Positions 8,222 to 17,259 of a DNA stretch of 64,000 nt are shown here, one piece after another. Each line of letters begins with the position of its first letter. Positions within the stretch are counted from its first letter, which is position 1. The translations under genes and the position numbers were made by a program. The notes under the pieces were generated by a model. That model was not told where the DNA came from. It saw only the letters and a program-made list of their open reading frames with translations, and ran no database searches. The DNA is from UMGS1590 sp900552455 (GTDB taxonomy: Bacteria; Bacillota; Peptococcia; Peptococcales; Peptococcaceae), in assembly GCA_963931105.1 (NCBI GenBank), contig OZ007004.1:62001-126000 (forward strand), read 5' to 3'.

Positions 8222-9568
8222 ATGCAGGAAAGCACGCTGCTGTCTGGAAATATCACGAAGAGTCTGCTGATCTTTGCGCTGCCGATGATCGCAGGGAATC
8301 TGCTGCAGCAATGCTACAACATTGCAGACACGATCATTGTCGGGCGATTTTTGGGCGCGAATGCGCTGGCGGCGGTGGGCTCGGCCTATACGCTGATGGT
8401 TTTTCTGACGTCGATCATGCTGGGGCTGTGCATGGGCAGCGGGGCGTCGTTTTCGATCAGCTACGGGCGCGGGGACCGCGACCGGCTGCGCACGGGGATC
8501 TTCCAGTCCTTTGTGTTTATCGGGCTGATGACGCTGGTGATCAATGTGCTGGTGTTTGTGGGCTGTGATTTCATCATCTGGTTTCTGCGCGTTGGCGACG
8601 CGGAGGTGGCGGGATTGATGAAAACGTATCTCCTGGTGATCTTTGCGGGGATCGCGGCGACGTTTTTGCAGAATTATTTTTCCTGTCTGCTGCGCGCGCT
8701 GGGCAATTCGAAGGTGCCGCTGGTTTTTCTGGCGGTGAGCGCGGTGATGAATATTGTGCTGGATCTGCTCTTTGTCTGTGTGTTTTACTGGGGCGTGGCT
8801 GGCGCGGCGCTGGCGACGATCCTGTCGCAGTGGGTGTCGGGGATCGGGCTTGCGCTGTACACGCTGCGCGCGTTTGCGGAGCTGCGGCCTGAGCGCCGGC
8901 ATATGCGCTGGGACGGCGAGATCTTCCACGAGATCACGAGCTTTTCGTTTCTCACGTGTATCCAGCAATCGGTGATGAATTTTGGCATATTGCTGGTGCA
9001 GGGGCTGGTCAACAGCTTTGGTCCGGTGATCATGGCGGCGTTTGCGGCGGCTGTGAAGATCGACACCTTTGCCTACAACCCTGTGCAGGATTTTGGCAAT
9101 GCGTTTTCGACGTTTATTGCACAGAATTACGGCGCGGGAAAGGCGGAGCACATTCGCCGCGGAGTGCGGAGCGCGTTTCTCACGGCGGCTGTGTTCAGCA
9201 TTCTTGTCAGCGCGGTGGTGGTGCTTTTCGCGGAGCCGCTGATGACGATCTTCATCGACGAGAGCGAGACGGAGATCATCGCGGCGGGTGTGCATTATCT
9301 GCGCGTGGAGGGCGCGTTCTATGTGGGCATTGGGATCCTCTTTTTGCTCTACGGGCTCTATCGCGCGGTGGCGCGGCCGGGGGTGAGCGTGGTGCTGACG
9401 GTGATCTCGCTGGGTACGCGCGTTGTGCTGGCGTATGCGCTGTCGGCGATCCCGGCGATCGGCGTCACGGGGATCTGGGCAGCGGTGCCGATCGGCTGGG
9501 CGCTGGCGGATATCGCCGGCATCTGGTACTGGCGCAAACTCTCCCGCCGCGGCGAAACGCTGTTGTGA
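8222..9568 (+). CDS. MATE family efflux transporter
   Basis: The 448-residue protein has about twelve hydrophobic segments in two similar halves and the opening typical of the NorM/DinF-like MATE group (ITKSLLIFALPMIAGNLLQQ, then YNIADTIIVGRFLG). Such proteins export drugs or metabolites in exchange for sodium or protons. I chose the ATG at 8222 because GGAGGA lies seven bases before it; an in-frame ATG two codons earlier overlaps that site. A small membrane protein gene follows 18 bases after the stop and probably shares the transcript. Confidence 0.9.
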   Translation: MQESTLLSGNITKSLLIFALPMIAGNLLQQCYNIADTIIVGRFLGANALAAVGSAYTLMVFLTSIMLGLCMGSGASFSISYGRGDRDRLRTGIFQSFVFIGLMTLVINVLVFVGCDFIIWFLRVGDAEVAGLMKTYLLVIFAGIAATFLQNYFSCLLRALGNSKVPLVFLAVSAVMNIVLDLLFVCVFYWGVAGAALATILSQWVSGIGLALYTLRAFAELRPERRHMRWDGEIFHEITSFSFLTCIQQSVMNFGILLVQGLVNSFGPVIMAAFAAAVKIDTFAYNPVQDFGNAFSTFIAQNYGAGKAEHIRRGVRSAFLTAAVFSILVSAVVVLFAEPLMTIFIDESETEIIAAGVHYLRVEGAFYVGIGILFLLYGLYRAVARPGVSVVLTVISLGTRVVLAYALSAIPAIGVTGIWAAVPIGWALADIAGIWYWRKLSRRGETLL

Positions 9569-9586
9569 TTTTTTCGGAGGCGCATT

Positions 9587-10042
9587 ATGAAAAAGAAAGC
9601 ATCCATCAACTATTTTTTCCCAACACTCCTGTTCATCATCTTTATTTTCGCGGGGCTGACTTCTTTTTTGCAGCTCTTCGGCTTCTGCGTTGCGCGTTTT
9701 GATGTGCTGGCGGATTCTCTGGTATTGGCGATCGTGTTTTGCCTGGTGTATATGTTCGTGTGCGTGGAGCTTGCCAAAGCTGCAGAGCGCTACATCGATG
9801 ACAGCTGGTGGCTGGCGGAAAAATACGGCGTCAGCGATGCGCGCGTGCTGACAAGCGCCCGTGTGCTGACGCTGATCGGCGCGCTGCTCTGCGCAGGGCT
9901 TGCGGCGTCGGGATTGGTTTTGCCGTACTTCAGCGCGCTGCCAAAGCTGCTGCTCCTTTTCGCAGGGCTCGCTGTGAGCGTGCTCTTGATCCTGCGCCCC
10001 TGCGCGCGGCTGAGAAGAGCGTGCAATAAAGAGCGCTTGTAA
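9587..10042 (+). CDS. Membrane protein of unknown function
   Basis: A 151-residue protein with four hydrophobic segments (around residues 10-32, 42-60, 90-112 and 118-138) and a loop containing AERYIDDSWWLAEKYGV between the second and third. I do not recognise the family. GGAGGCGC precedes the ATG, and the gene follows the MATE transporter after 18 bases, so co-transcription is likely. A bidirectional terminator closes the unit. Confidence 0.75.
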   Translation: MKKKASINYFFPTLLFIIFIFAGLTSFLQLFGFCVARFDVLADSLVLAIVFCLVYMFVCVELAKAAERYIDDSWWLAEKYGVSDARVLTSARVLTLIGALLCAGLAASGLVLPYFSALPKLLLLFAGLAVSVLLILRPCARLRRACNKERL

Positions 10043-10086
10043 AAATTAGAGCACTTTCGTTTTTCGCGAAAGTGCTCTAATTTTTT
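10041..10086. terminator. Bidirectional terminator between convergent genes
   Basis: A long stem AATTAGAGCACTTTCG with its complement, flanked by A and T runs on the two sides, separates the MATE unit from the convergent CPBP gene. Confidence 0.9.
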
Positions 10087-10780
10087 ATGCGAACTGCAGC
10101 ATGCCGGAGGTAACATTATAGAGGAAATGCAGCGCCACGGCACCCCAGATGCAGTTGGTGCGCTGATAGACGGCGTCGCAGGCAAAATGCAAGAGCAGGA
10201 TGAAGACGAGCCGCGTGGCGGAAATGCTGTCGAAAGAAATCTGTCCACTCACGCTCCAGAAGATCACATAATGGGAGAGCAAAAACAACACGCCGGTGAC
10301 AACCGACGCCACGACTCTGTTGTGAAAAAATCCTGTCAGCCGTGTGCTGATGTAGCCGCGGAAGCAGAGCTCTTCCTCGAGCGCGCCGACGGCAAAGGTG
10401 AGCAGGCTGAGGGCGCTCGCTGCGCCAAATCCAGCGAACGGCAGACCCGTCGCAATTCGTTCGCACGCGCCCAGCGCAAACGAGAGCAGACACCCCAACG
10501 CCAGACCGAGCGCCAGGCTTTCGCCAAAACACCGGCGCGTGACGCCGATGCTCGCCACGCGCTCCCGCGCCGCGAAAACGACAACGAGCGTCGCCGCCAG
10601 CGAAACGAGCGGCCGCACGATGTTCAAGCTGGCGAGGATCCCTGTGCTGAGCGACGACAGATAGAGCCGCCCCTGCACAAACAGCGCGAGCATGGTGAAG
10701 GCGTAGAGCGCGCAGGCTTTGACGCCGCCGCGCCAGTCGTACGCAGCGTGGGCGCTGCGATAGTCAGTCGATGTCCACAT
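10085..10780 (-). CDS. CPBP family intramembrane metalloprotease
   Basis: The 231-residue membrane protein has the CPBP (Abi) motif EEELCFRGYISTRL (about residue 140) with the paired Glu and Arg, then a HY motif (SHYVIFW) and HFACDA, which together supply the active-site residues of this Rce1-like family. The frame is open upstream, but the ATG at 10780 follows GGGAGATG and gives a sensible N-terminus. Bacterial CPBP proteins often process or give immunity to peptides; no peptide gene is seen here. Confidence 0.85.
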   Translation of the reverse strand: MWTSTDYRSAHAAYDWRGGVKACALYAFTMLALFVQGRLYLSSLSTGILASLNIVRPLVSLAATLVVVFAARERVASIGVTRRCFGESLALGLALGCLLSFALGACERIATGLPFAGFGAASALSLLTFAVGALEEELCFRGYISTRLTGFFHNRVVASVVTGVLFLLSHYVIFWSVSGQISFDSISATRLVFILLLHFACDAVYQRTNCIWGAVALHFLYNVTSGMLQFA

Positions 10781-10857
10781 TTTTTCATCTCCCGGGAATT
10801 TTTTCTTCATTATATCACAATGCGCGAGCGCGAAAAATATTTCTTCGCCGTCCCCGC

Positions 10858-10885
10858 TTGACAACGGCGGCAAACGTGCTACAAT
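10858..10885 (+). promoter_or_regulatory. htpG promoter
   Basis: TTGACA (10858-10863), 16-base spacer, TACAAT (10880-10885). The CIRCE operator starts five bases after the -10. Confidence 0.8.
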
Positions 10886-10889
10886 AATA

Positions 10890-10916
10890 TTGGCACTCAG
10901 TCAGAACGAGTGCTAA
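10890..10916 (+). promoter_or_regulatory. CIRCE operator (HrcA binding site)
   Basis: TTGGCACTC, nine bases, GAGTGCTAA. This differs from the CIRCE consensus TTAGCACTC-N9-GAGTGCTAA at one position and covers the transcription start of htpG. Confidence 0.95.
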
Positions 10917-10938
10917 TATCTCTACGAGGTGACCAACA

Positions 10939-12831
10939 ATGGCTAAGAAAGCCTTCAAAGCAGAATCTCAACGACTCATGGATCTGATGATCCATTCCAT
11001 TTACACCAACCGCGAAATTTTCCTGCGCGAGCTGATCTCGAACGCCAGCGATGCGATCGACAAGGTTTATTACCAGACGCTCAGCGACGAAAACCGCACC
11101 TTCAACAAGGACGATTACTACATCCGTCTGACGCCAAACCGCGACGCGCGCACCATCACCATTGAAGACACAGGCGTCGGCATGACGGCGGAAGAGCTGG
11201 AAAACAACCTTGGCACCATCGCCAAGAGCGGCAGCTTTGATTTCAAAGCCGATCAGGAGATCGACGACGACCACAACATCATCGGTCAGTTCGGCGTCGG
11301 TTTTTATTCGGCGTTTATGGTGGCGAAGGAAGTCACCGTCGAATCCAAGACCTGGGGCGACGAGCCAGCGGCGATGTGGCATTCTGACGGCACCGACGGC
11401 TACACGATCTCTGAAAGCGACCGCACAAAACCAGGCACAAAGATCACCCTGGTGCTGCGCGACAACACGGAAGAAGAAAACTACGACGAATTCCTTGATC
11501 CATATCTCTTGAAGAGCCTTGTCAAGCGCTACTCCGATTACATCCGCTATCCGATCGTGATGCTGATGGAAAAGCAGCGCATGAAAGAAGGCACCGAGGA
11601 GCATCCGGAATACGAAACCTACTACGAGGACGAAACGCTGAACTCGATGGTGCCACTCTGGCGCAAAAACAAAAACGAGCTCAGCGATGAGGACTACGAA
11701 AACTTCTACCACGAACGCCGCTTCGGCTTCGACAAACCGCTGCGCCATCTCCATCTCAACGCCGAGGGCGCTGCGCTGAGCTATCGCGCGATCCTCTACA
11801 TTCCAAGCCAGCCACCGTTTGACTACTACACGAACGATTACAAGCGCGGCTTGGCGCTGTATTCCAACGGTGTGCTGATCATGGACAGCTGCGAGGATCT
11901 GCTGCCGGAATACTACAATTTCGTCAAGGGCGTTGTCGACAGCGAAGATCTCTCGCTGAATATTTCCCGCGAGCTTTTGCAGCACGACCGCCAGCTCGCC
12001 ACGATCCGCCACAAGATCGACGAGCGCATCACCCGCGAGCTGAACCAGATGCGCGACAACGACCGCGAACAGTACGAAGAATTTTTCAAAGCCTTCGGCC
12101 GCCACATCAAGATCAGCCTCTACAACAGCTACGGCGCTCTCAAGGACAAGCTGCAGGATTTCCTGCTCTTCTACTCCTCCACGGAAAACAAACTCGTCAC
12201 GCTCAAAGAATACGTCGAGCGCATGCCTGAGGATCAGAAATACATCTACTACGCTGCCGGCGCCAGCGCTGACCAGATCGACAGCCTGCCACAGGTTGGC
12301 ATCATCAAGAACAAGGGCTACGAAATGCTCTATCTCACCGACGCGTTTGACGAATTTGTGCTGCGCACCCTCGGCGCGTACAGCGAAAAAGAATTCCGCT
12401 CTGTCTCCGGCGACGATCTTGGTCTGGAGGACGACGCTGAAAAGAGCGACGACGAAAAAGAAGCCGACAGCGCCTTCTTCGAAAAGCTCGCCGGTCTGCT
12501 CTCCAGCGAAGTGGTGCGCGTGAAAGCCACCGATCTCCTCGCCGACGAAGACGCCGTCTACCTCTCCACCGAGGGACAGATCTCCGTCGATATGGAAAAG
12601 CTCTACGCCGCCATGCCAAACGGCGGCGCCATCAAAGCGCAGAAAGTTCTCGAGATCAACAAAAACCATCCGGTTTACGCCAAACTCGAGGAGCTCTACA
12701 AAGCCGAGGACGACGACGCCCTCAAAGAATACACCAACCTGCTCTATCAGCAGGCGCGCCTCATCGCCGGGCTGCCAGTCGAAGATCCAACTGCGTTCGC
12801 CCGCTCCATGAGCGCCATGATGACAAAATAA
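10939..12831 (+). CDS. htpG: Molecular chaperone HtpG (Hsp90)
   Basis: At 630 residues the protein has the normal Hsp90 length. The N-terminal GHKL ATPase shows LRELISNASDAIDKV, the ATP-binding DTGVGM motif and GQFGVGFYSAFMV; the middle domain has the catalytic-loop region (SREL near SEDLSLNISRELLQ) and the C-terminal dimerisation part ends in SAMMTK. It folds client proteins in the cytosol using ATP. GAGGTG precedes the start. The promoter carries a CIRCE element, so repression by HrcA and heat induction are expected. Confidence 0.98.
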   Translation: MAKKAFKAESQRLMDLMIHSIYTNREIFLRELISNASDAIDKVYYQTLSDENRTFNKDDYYIRLTPNRDARTITIEDTGVGMTAEELENNLGTIAKSGSFDFKADQEIDDDHNIIGQFGVGFYSAFMVAKEVTVESKTWGDEPAAMWHSDGTDGYTISESDRTKPGTKITLVLRDNTEEENYDEFLDPYLLKSLVKRYSDYIRYPIVMLMEKQRMKEGTEEHPEYETYYEDETLNSMVPLWRKNKNELSDEDYENFYHERRFGFDKPLRHLHLNAEGAALSYRAILYIPSQPPFDYYTNDYKRGLALYSNGVLIMDSCEDLLPEYYNFVKGVVDSEDLSLNISRELLQHDRQLATIRHKIDERITRELNQMRDNDREQYEEFFKAFGRHIKISLYNSYGALKDKLQDFLLFYSSTENKLVTLKEYVERMPEDQKYIYYAAGASADQIDSLPQVGIIKNKGYEMLYLTDAFDEFVLRTLGAYSEKEFRSVSGDDLGLEDDAEKSDDEKEADSAFFEKLAGLLSSEVVRVKATDLLADEDAVYLSTEGQISVDMEKLYAAMPNGGAIKAQKVLEINKNHPVYAKLEELYKAEDDDALKEYTNLLYQQARLIAGLPVEDPTAFARSMSAMMTK

Positions 12832-12859
12832 TCCCCACTCATTTTCATACACCCCACCC

Positions 12860-12893
12860 AGCCGCCGAAGCCGCCACTCCGGCGGCTATTTTT
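12860..12893 (+). terminator. htpG terminator
   Basis: AGCCGCC (12860-12866) pairs with GGCGGCT (12881-12887), followed by ATTTTT. Nothing else is evident up to the next gene. Confidence 0.75.
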
Positions 12894-13027
12894 CGCTGTC
12901 AAAGAATCTTTGCGCGCCATTTTCGCGCGATCAAGCGCTGGTTGCTTTATTTTTTGCTGCGCTCCTGCGATAATAGAGCCATGGAAAACCGATGCGCATC
13001 ATCCTCCATGAACGAAAGGACAAACCC

Positions 13028-13870
13028 ATGAAACTCGGAAAAGAAATCGCACAGATCAGAAAAGACAACAGCATGACCCAGGAAGCCTTCGGTCAGATTT
13101 TTCACGTCACACGTCAGACGGTGTCGAATTGGGAAAATGAAAAATCCTATCCCGATCTTGAAACGCTGGTGGCGATCAGCGACCGTTTCGGCATTTCCCT
13201 GGACACGCTGCTCAAGGAGGACGAGCATATGATCCAGACCATCGACAAAGAACGCCGCAGAGGAAAACGACTGCTCAAGATCGTCATCGCCGCGCTCAGC
13301 GTTGTTGTTATCGCCTGCACCAGCTACAGCGGCTATTGGTATTATCAGAAAGCGAGCTTTGAGGAGCGATTTGAGAGCACGCTTGCACGATATGATTTCA
13401 CACAGATGACCGCCATCGACGAAGCCGGCAATGAATCTTTCTCCGGCCGTTACGGATCTCAACAACCAGAAGGCTATTTTTTCATCGAGCCACCGGATTT
13501 TCCGTCGCTACTCTCGTTTAACACCACCGTTCCTGACGACGTGCAAAGTATGTACGCCATTATCAACGTCGACGGGCACAAAATATTGCGCCTGTACATC
13601 CGGCCCGCCCAAACCATCAACAATAGCGGCGATATCATCACCGATTTCTCGTTCACAACCATCGCCCTCGTCGACAGCGTGAAAAAATACAAAGACGGCA
13701 CCATTGAATGGGAAGGTTCGCCAGAATATCGCCTCGACGAAGACGGCAATCTCGAGGCTTTGGAAGCTGCGCCAGAAGCTGATTTTCTCGATGCGTACGA
13801 AGCTCACAAATCTGACGTCAGGTCCGCCGTCGCCACCATGCGCGAAATGCTCAACGCATTCTACGCATAA
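13028..13870 (+). CDS. XRE-family regulator with a membrane anchor
   Basis: The first ~65 residues form a helix-turn-helix of the XRE/Cro type (MTQEAFGQIFHVTRQTVSNW). Around residues 82-102 lies one transmembrane segment (LLKIVIAALSVVVIACTSYSG), then a ~175-residue exported domain without a recognisable family. This layout suggests a membrane-bound one-component sensor. I chose the ATG at 13028, preceded by AAAGGA, over an upstream in-frame ATG because it gives the usual MKLGKEIAQIRK start. Confidence 0.85.
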   Translation: MKLGKEIAQIRKDNSMTQEAFGQIFHVTRQTVSNWENEKSYPDLETLVAISDRFGISLDTLLKEDEHMIQTIDKERRRGKRLLKIVIAALSVVVIACTSYSGYWYYQKASFEERFESTLARYDFTQMTAIDEAGNESFSGRYGSQQPEGYFFIEPPDFPSLLSFNTTVPDDVQSMYAIINVDGHKILRLYIRPAQTINNSGDIITDFSFTTIALVDSVKKYKDGTIEWEGSPEYRLDEDGNLEALEAAPEADFLDAYEAHKSDVRSAVATMREMLNAFYA

Positions 13871-13871
13871 A

Positions 13872-13918
13872 AATCGCGCGCTCGCAAAGCTTTCCTTGCG
13901 AGCGCGCGTTCATTTTTG
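13872..13918. terminator. Terminator after the XRE gene
   Basis: A 13-bp stem (13875-13887 with 13896-13908) followed by TTCATTTTT, between convergent genes. Confidence 0.85.
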
Positions 13919-13931
13919 CGAGCACTTTTAT

Positions 13932-14618
13932 TCAGCGATAGGATTTTAAGAGCACTTTCTGCTCCGGCGAAATGCGGCGGCTCTCCACCGCTTTCTGGAT
14001 GCTCTTGCGATGCACCCACTCTGGCATCCGGCGCTCGGCGATCCACGGCAGCGTGGCCCCCCACTGCTTCACCAGCGCCACGCTGAAATACCAGGCGACG
14101 CCCATGTTCACATAATACTCGTCGCAGGCGCAATCCGCCACCGCCGCGAGCTGTTCCGGGCGAAATTCAGCATCCAGGCAGTGCTCCATGAGCATATTGA
14201 TGCCGAAGCGCACGGTGTAGGGCTGCGATTTTTCCTGCATCCACGCCAGCGCCGGCGCTTCCACGAGCTCCGGATGCTTTTTGAAAAGCTTCGGCGAAAA
14301 GGAATCGCAGTTCGCCCAGTTGTCGATCATCGGCAGAAAATGGTTGATCTGCGCCAGGCACGCCTCGGCGTCCAGGATCTCCGCAACGAGGAATCCGTGC
14401 ACATTGATCTCCTCCACATAATCGTGCGCCGTCATCGCGAGAAATTCCGGCAGCCGCTCATCCTTTTTGAACGCTTTCGCGACGGCGCGCTGCGCCGGCA
14501 ACCGCACGCCAAGAATCCGCGCCGGATCGATCGTCGGCACGAGCTTGGCGTGAAAATCTCTGTAGCCCTCGTCGATATTTGCTACCAGCGACGAGCGGAT
14601 CTCTTCAGCAATCGTCAT
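13932..14618 (-). CDS. AlkD-like DNA alkylation repair protein
   Basis: The 228-residue alpha-helical protein matches the AlkC/AlkD HEAT-like repeat glycosylase family: YRDFHAKLVPTID near the N-terminus, ILGVRLPAQRAVAKAF, and NWANCDSF in the middle, which contains the conserved Asp that positions alkylated purines for excision. It would remove 3-methyl- or 7-methyl-purines. Its start overlaps the last four bases of the preceding phospholipase-like gene, so the two are translated together. Confidence 0.9.
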   Translation of the reverse strand: MTIAEEIRSSLVANIDEGYRDFHAKLVPTIDPARILGVRLPAQRAVAKAFKKDERLPEFLAMTAHDYVEEINVHGFLVAEILDAEACLAQINHFLPMIDNWANCDSFSPKLFKKHPELVEAPALAWMQEKSQPYTVRFGINMLMEHCLDAEFRPEQLAAVADCACDEYYVNMGVAWYFSVALVKQWGATLPWIAERRMPEWVHRKSIQKAVESRRISPEQKVLLKSYR

Positions 14619-15436
14619 TGTTTTTCCTCCTCCGGTTCTGTTTCAAAATCGCGCAAGAAATAATCGTCCAGCGCCGTACCGCAGAAAACATGCTGCCAAT
14701 AATTTTCCACCAGCTTCTGATAACGCGCCTGCCCTTCTGCAAACACTTCCATCATCCGCGGATTTGTCACGTCTGAGAGCATGTCCTTCGACCCCATAAA
14801 GATGCCAGCGATCGACCGCGCCCCTACCAGGGTGAGTATTTTCTGTACGACCGCATAGGTCCAGTCGCTTTTCAGGCTCGTGTGACTCTTGATCCAGCGA
14901 AAATCTCGCCACAGCGCCGCGATGTCGTGCGCATCGCCCAATCCCGCCTTCTCGTACAGCCGCCCTACCAGCAGCCGCTCACGCCACGACACCGCGATCA
15001 CATCGCCAAGTGCAAAACGGCGGGGATCGAATCCCCTTCTCTCCAACAAATAACGGTCAAATTCCGTCTCCAGACGATGATGGTCATACGCCAGCTCCGC
15101 CACCCAGCGCTCGATCGCAGGATGCGCTGTGCTGTCCAGCGCAAAATGGCCGATCAGCCCAAAGAGATACGCCAGCTCCGCGCTCGTTGGTCTGCGTCCA
15201 CCTTCGCCCTCCAGCGCCAGCAACAGCTCCGCGCAGCTCCCATGGTGCAGCGCCGACCCTGTTTTGGAATAATGTTTTCCTCTCAGCGCCAGAAACTGGT
15301 CAAAAAAATAAAAATCCGGCCCCTGCAAGCCAAGATCGAACAATCCACGATGCGCGCAGACAATACGCCGCACCGGCGCCGTAAATTCCGTGAGCGCTTC
15401 CGCGCCAAATGTATAATGAGCAAAAATCGCGGGCAT
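14615..15436 (-). CDS. Zinc-dependent phospholipase C family protein
   Basis: The 273-residue protein matches the zinc-dependent phospholipase C fold (PF00882): MPAIFAHYTFG at the start, LGLQGPDFYFF, and histidines that would bind zinc (ALHHGS, LIGHFALDSTAHP, and YDHHRLETEFDRY). No signal peptide is visible, so it probably works inside the cell, unlike secreted clostridial phospholipases; the substrate is uncertain. AAGGAGAGG precedes the ATG. It is coupled to the alkD-like gene. Confidence 0.8.
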   Translation of the reverse strand: MPAIFAHYTFGAEALTEFTAPVRRIVCAHRGLFDLGLQGPDFYFFDQFLALRGKHYSKTGSALHHGSCAELLLALEGEGGRRPTSAELAYLFGLIGHFALDSTAHPAIERWVAELAYDHHRLETEFDRYLLERRGFDPRRFALGDVIAVSWRERLLVGRLYEKAGLGDAHDIAALWRDFRWIKSHTSLKSDWTYAVVQKILTLVGARSIAGIFMGSKDMLSDVTNPRMMEVFAEGQARYQKLVENYWQHVFCGTALDDYFLRDFETEPEEEKQ

Positions 15437-15506
15437 GAGATCCTCTCCTTCACGAATAGTCTACGCCCATCATAGCACAAGCGCCAGGCGCTGCCAATTC
15501 TGAGCA

Positions 15507-15539
15507 AAAAAAATCTCGGGCCGAAACCCGAGATTTTTC
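15507..15539. terminator. Bidirectional terminator behind the ABC importer operon
   Basis: AAAATCTCGGG and its complement around a short CCGAAA loop, with A and T tracts on both sides. Confidence 0.85.
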
Positions 15540-15541
15540 GT

Positions 15542-15679
15542 TTATCTATCGTCCTTACCTAAGAAGCGCTCTGATAGATAGAACACCGTCTTACGGATCA
15601 CGATGAAGAGGACCGCCAATCCAACACAGGCTGTGAAGAAAAACGCCCATTCCATCGGGATCAATGCGCCGATCATCAT
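15542..15679 (-). CDS. 45-residue membrane protein at the end of the ABC importer operon
   Basis: The ATG at 15679 lies nine bases behind AAAGGAGG. The peptide starts MMIGALIPMEWAFFF, has one long hydrophobic span (about residues 10-29) and a charged end (SERFLGKDDR). It follows the ATPase gene on the same strand after 19 bases and is closed by a terminator, so it belongs to the operon. I do not recognise a family. A small accessory subunit of the transporter is a reasonable inference, not something the sequence proves. Confidence 0.7.
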   Translation of the reverse strand: MMIGALIPMEWAFFFTACVGLAVLFIVIRKTVFYLSERFLGKDDR

Positions 15680-15698
15680 CAGAGAACGCCTCCTTTCA

Positions 15699-16454
15699 TT
15701 AAAGCACGAGACTCATCGAATCGGTGATCTTTTTACGCAGTTCGAGGAAGTCATGACCGGTCAGGTTGCGAGGACGAGGCAGGTCGACGACGTATTCACC
15801 GGCGAGATGGCTAGGCAGCTTACCATCGAGGATGATAATGCGGTCAGCCAGATAAATAGCTTCGTCGATATTGGACGTTACGAAGAGAATCGTACGTTTT
15901 TCTTCCTGCCATACGCGCTCGATCTCAATTTCCATAAGGATACGGGTCTGAGCGTCGAGCTGACCGAATGGTTCGTCAAGAATGAGAAGCGCTGGTTCGT
16001 TGACATATGCACGCGCGATACCAACACGCTGTTTCATACCACCGGAAAGCTGGTTTGGATAGCTGTTTTCAAAGCCAGTCAGACCAACGAGGTCGATGTA
16101 TTTCTGCGCCATTTTACGGCGTTCTTCCTTGCCGATCCCTTTGAGCTTTGGCCCCATTTCGACGTTGCCCATAACGGTACGCCAGAAGAACAGGGTGTAG
16201 CGCTGGAATACGAAACCAACTTTATCACTAGGGCCATCCACTTCTTCACCGTTAACGTAAACGTGACCGGTGGTTGGCGCTTCGAAGCCTGCGATGAGAC
16301 GCATCAGGGTACTCTTACCAGACTGCCCTGGTCCAAGGATGACGACAAATTCGTTTTCCTTTGCATGGAAGTTCATCGTCGACAAAACCTTCTTGTCGCC
16401 AAAGTTTTTGGAGATATCCACGCATTCAATTATATTTGTGTGTTTCTCGTCCAT
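15699..16454 (-). CDS. ABC transporter ATPase A (NitT/TauT type), canonical signature but changed H-loop
   Basis: A 251-residue nucleotide-binding subunit of the nitrate/sulfonate/taurine group. Walker A is GPGQSGKST, Q-loop FVFQRYTLFF, signature LSGGMKQR and Walker B LLILDEPFGQLD. The switch histidine expected in the H-loop is replaced: the segment reads FVTSNIDEA where relatives have THD. The ATG at 16454 follows AAAGGGGG and lies inside the end of the permease gene, so translation is coupled. Together with ATPase B it should form a heterodimer. Confidence 0.9.
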   Translation of the reverse strand: MDEKHTNIIECVDISKNFGDKKVLSTMNFHAKENEFVVILGPGQSGKSTLMRLIAGFEAPTTGHVYVNGEEVDGPSDKVGFVFQRYTLFFWRTVMGNVEMGPKLKGIGKEERRKMAQKYIDLVGLTGFENSYPNQLSGGMKQRVGIARAYVNEPALLILDEPFGQLDAQTRILMEIEIERVWQEEKRTILFVTSNIDEAIYLADRIIILDGKLPSHLAGEYVVDLPRPRNLTGHDFLELRKKITDSMSLVL

Positions 16455-17245
16455 GGACAAAGCCCCCTTTCAATCAGAGTCAGTGCGAAGGATGTCAGGA
16501 AGGATACGAGGCAGATGACGAGCATCCCGGCGATACACATCGCGGTGTTGTCAATTCTCATACCCTGGTTGATAACGAACCCGAGACCGCTGCGGGCACC
16601 GACCAGCTCAGCTGCGACCACGCAGGTCCAGGATGTGGACAGCGCGATCTGCAGACCTGCGAAGATAGCAGGGATACAGGATGGTGCAGTAACCTGGAGA
16701 TGTTCCTGCCAATAGGTGGCGCCGAGGTTACGGATGCAGTCATAAAGTTCAGGGTCAACGAGACGGATCCCGTTGTAAGAGTTCAGAATAAGCGGTACCA
16801 AAGCACCGATGAAGATGATGAAGATCTTGGAAGCTTCGCCGATACCAAACCAGAGGATGGAAATGGAGATCCATGCGATAGGTGGCATTGGTTTGAAGAA
16901 TTCGAAGATCGGACGTACGATCGCATTAGCAGTTTTGTTGAAGCCCATCAGCACCCCAAGAGGAATACCGATGACAGCTGCCAAGAGAAACGCGATCATA
17001 ACGCGGCGGAAACTGATCCAAGTGTGCATGAGCAGTGTGTAGCCAGCCAAACGAGACTGGAACATGTCGATCAGTTCAGTAACAACCTCCCAAGGGCGAG
17101 GCATCATCGTGGCATTACCAACGACGACGATCAGATCCCAGATGCCCAAGAAGAGAACAATAGAGATAACGTTCAGAACACGTTTGTTGCGCAAGGCTTT
17201 TTGTAAAACATTACCGCCTCTAGCTTCAGAAATTGTTTCACTCAT
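16430..17245 (-). CDS. ABC transporter permease A (NitT/TauT type)
   Basis: The 271-residue protein has about six membrane spans and the cytoplasmic EAA-type loop of BPD permeases (ELYDCIRNLGATYWQEHLQV with a Gly nearby, about residues 165-190). PRPWEVVTEL near the start is typical of the SsuC/TauC group. It is about as related to permease B as two subunits of one heterodimer would be. Fourteen bases separate it from permease B, and it overlaps ATPase A by 25 bases. Confidence 0.9.
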   Translation of the reverse strand: MSETISEARGGNVLQKALRNKRVLNVISIVLFLGIWDLIVVVGNATMMPRPWEVVTELIDMFQSRLAGYTLLMHTWISFRRVMIAFLLAAVIGIPLGVLMGFNKTANAIVRPIFEFFKPMPPIAWISISILWFGIGEASKIFIIFIGALVPLILNSYNGIRLVDPELYDCIRNLGATYWQEHLQVTAPSCIPAIFAGLQIALSTSWTCVVAAELVGARSGLGFVINQGMRIDNTAMCIAGMLVICLVSFLTSFALTLIERGLCPWTRNTQI

Positions 17246-17259
17246 AGATAGGCACCTCC

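Noticed and set aside
10897..12852. Long minus-strand open frame (651 codons) opposite htpG
   Set aside because: It is the antisense shadow of htpG; its Val/Phe-rich composition and lack of a ribosome site show no independent coding.
15603..16715. 370-codon plus-strand frame across the ABC ATPase
   Set aside because: Lies opposite two clear ABC genes and has no recognisable domain.
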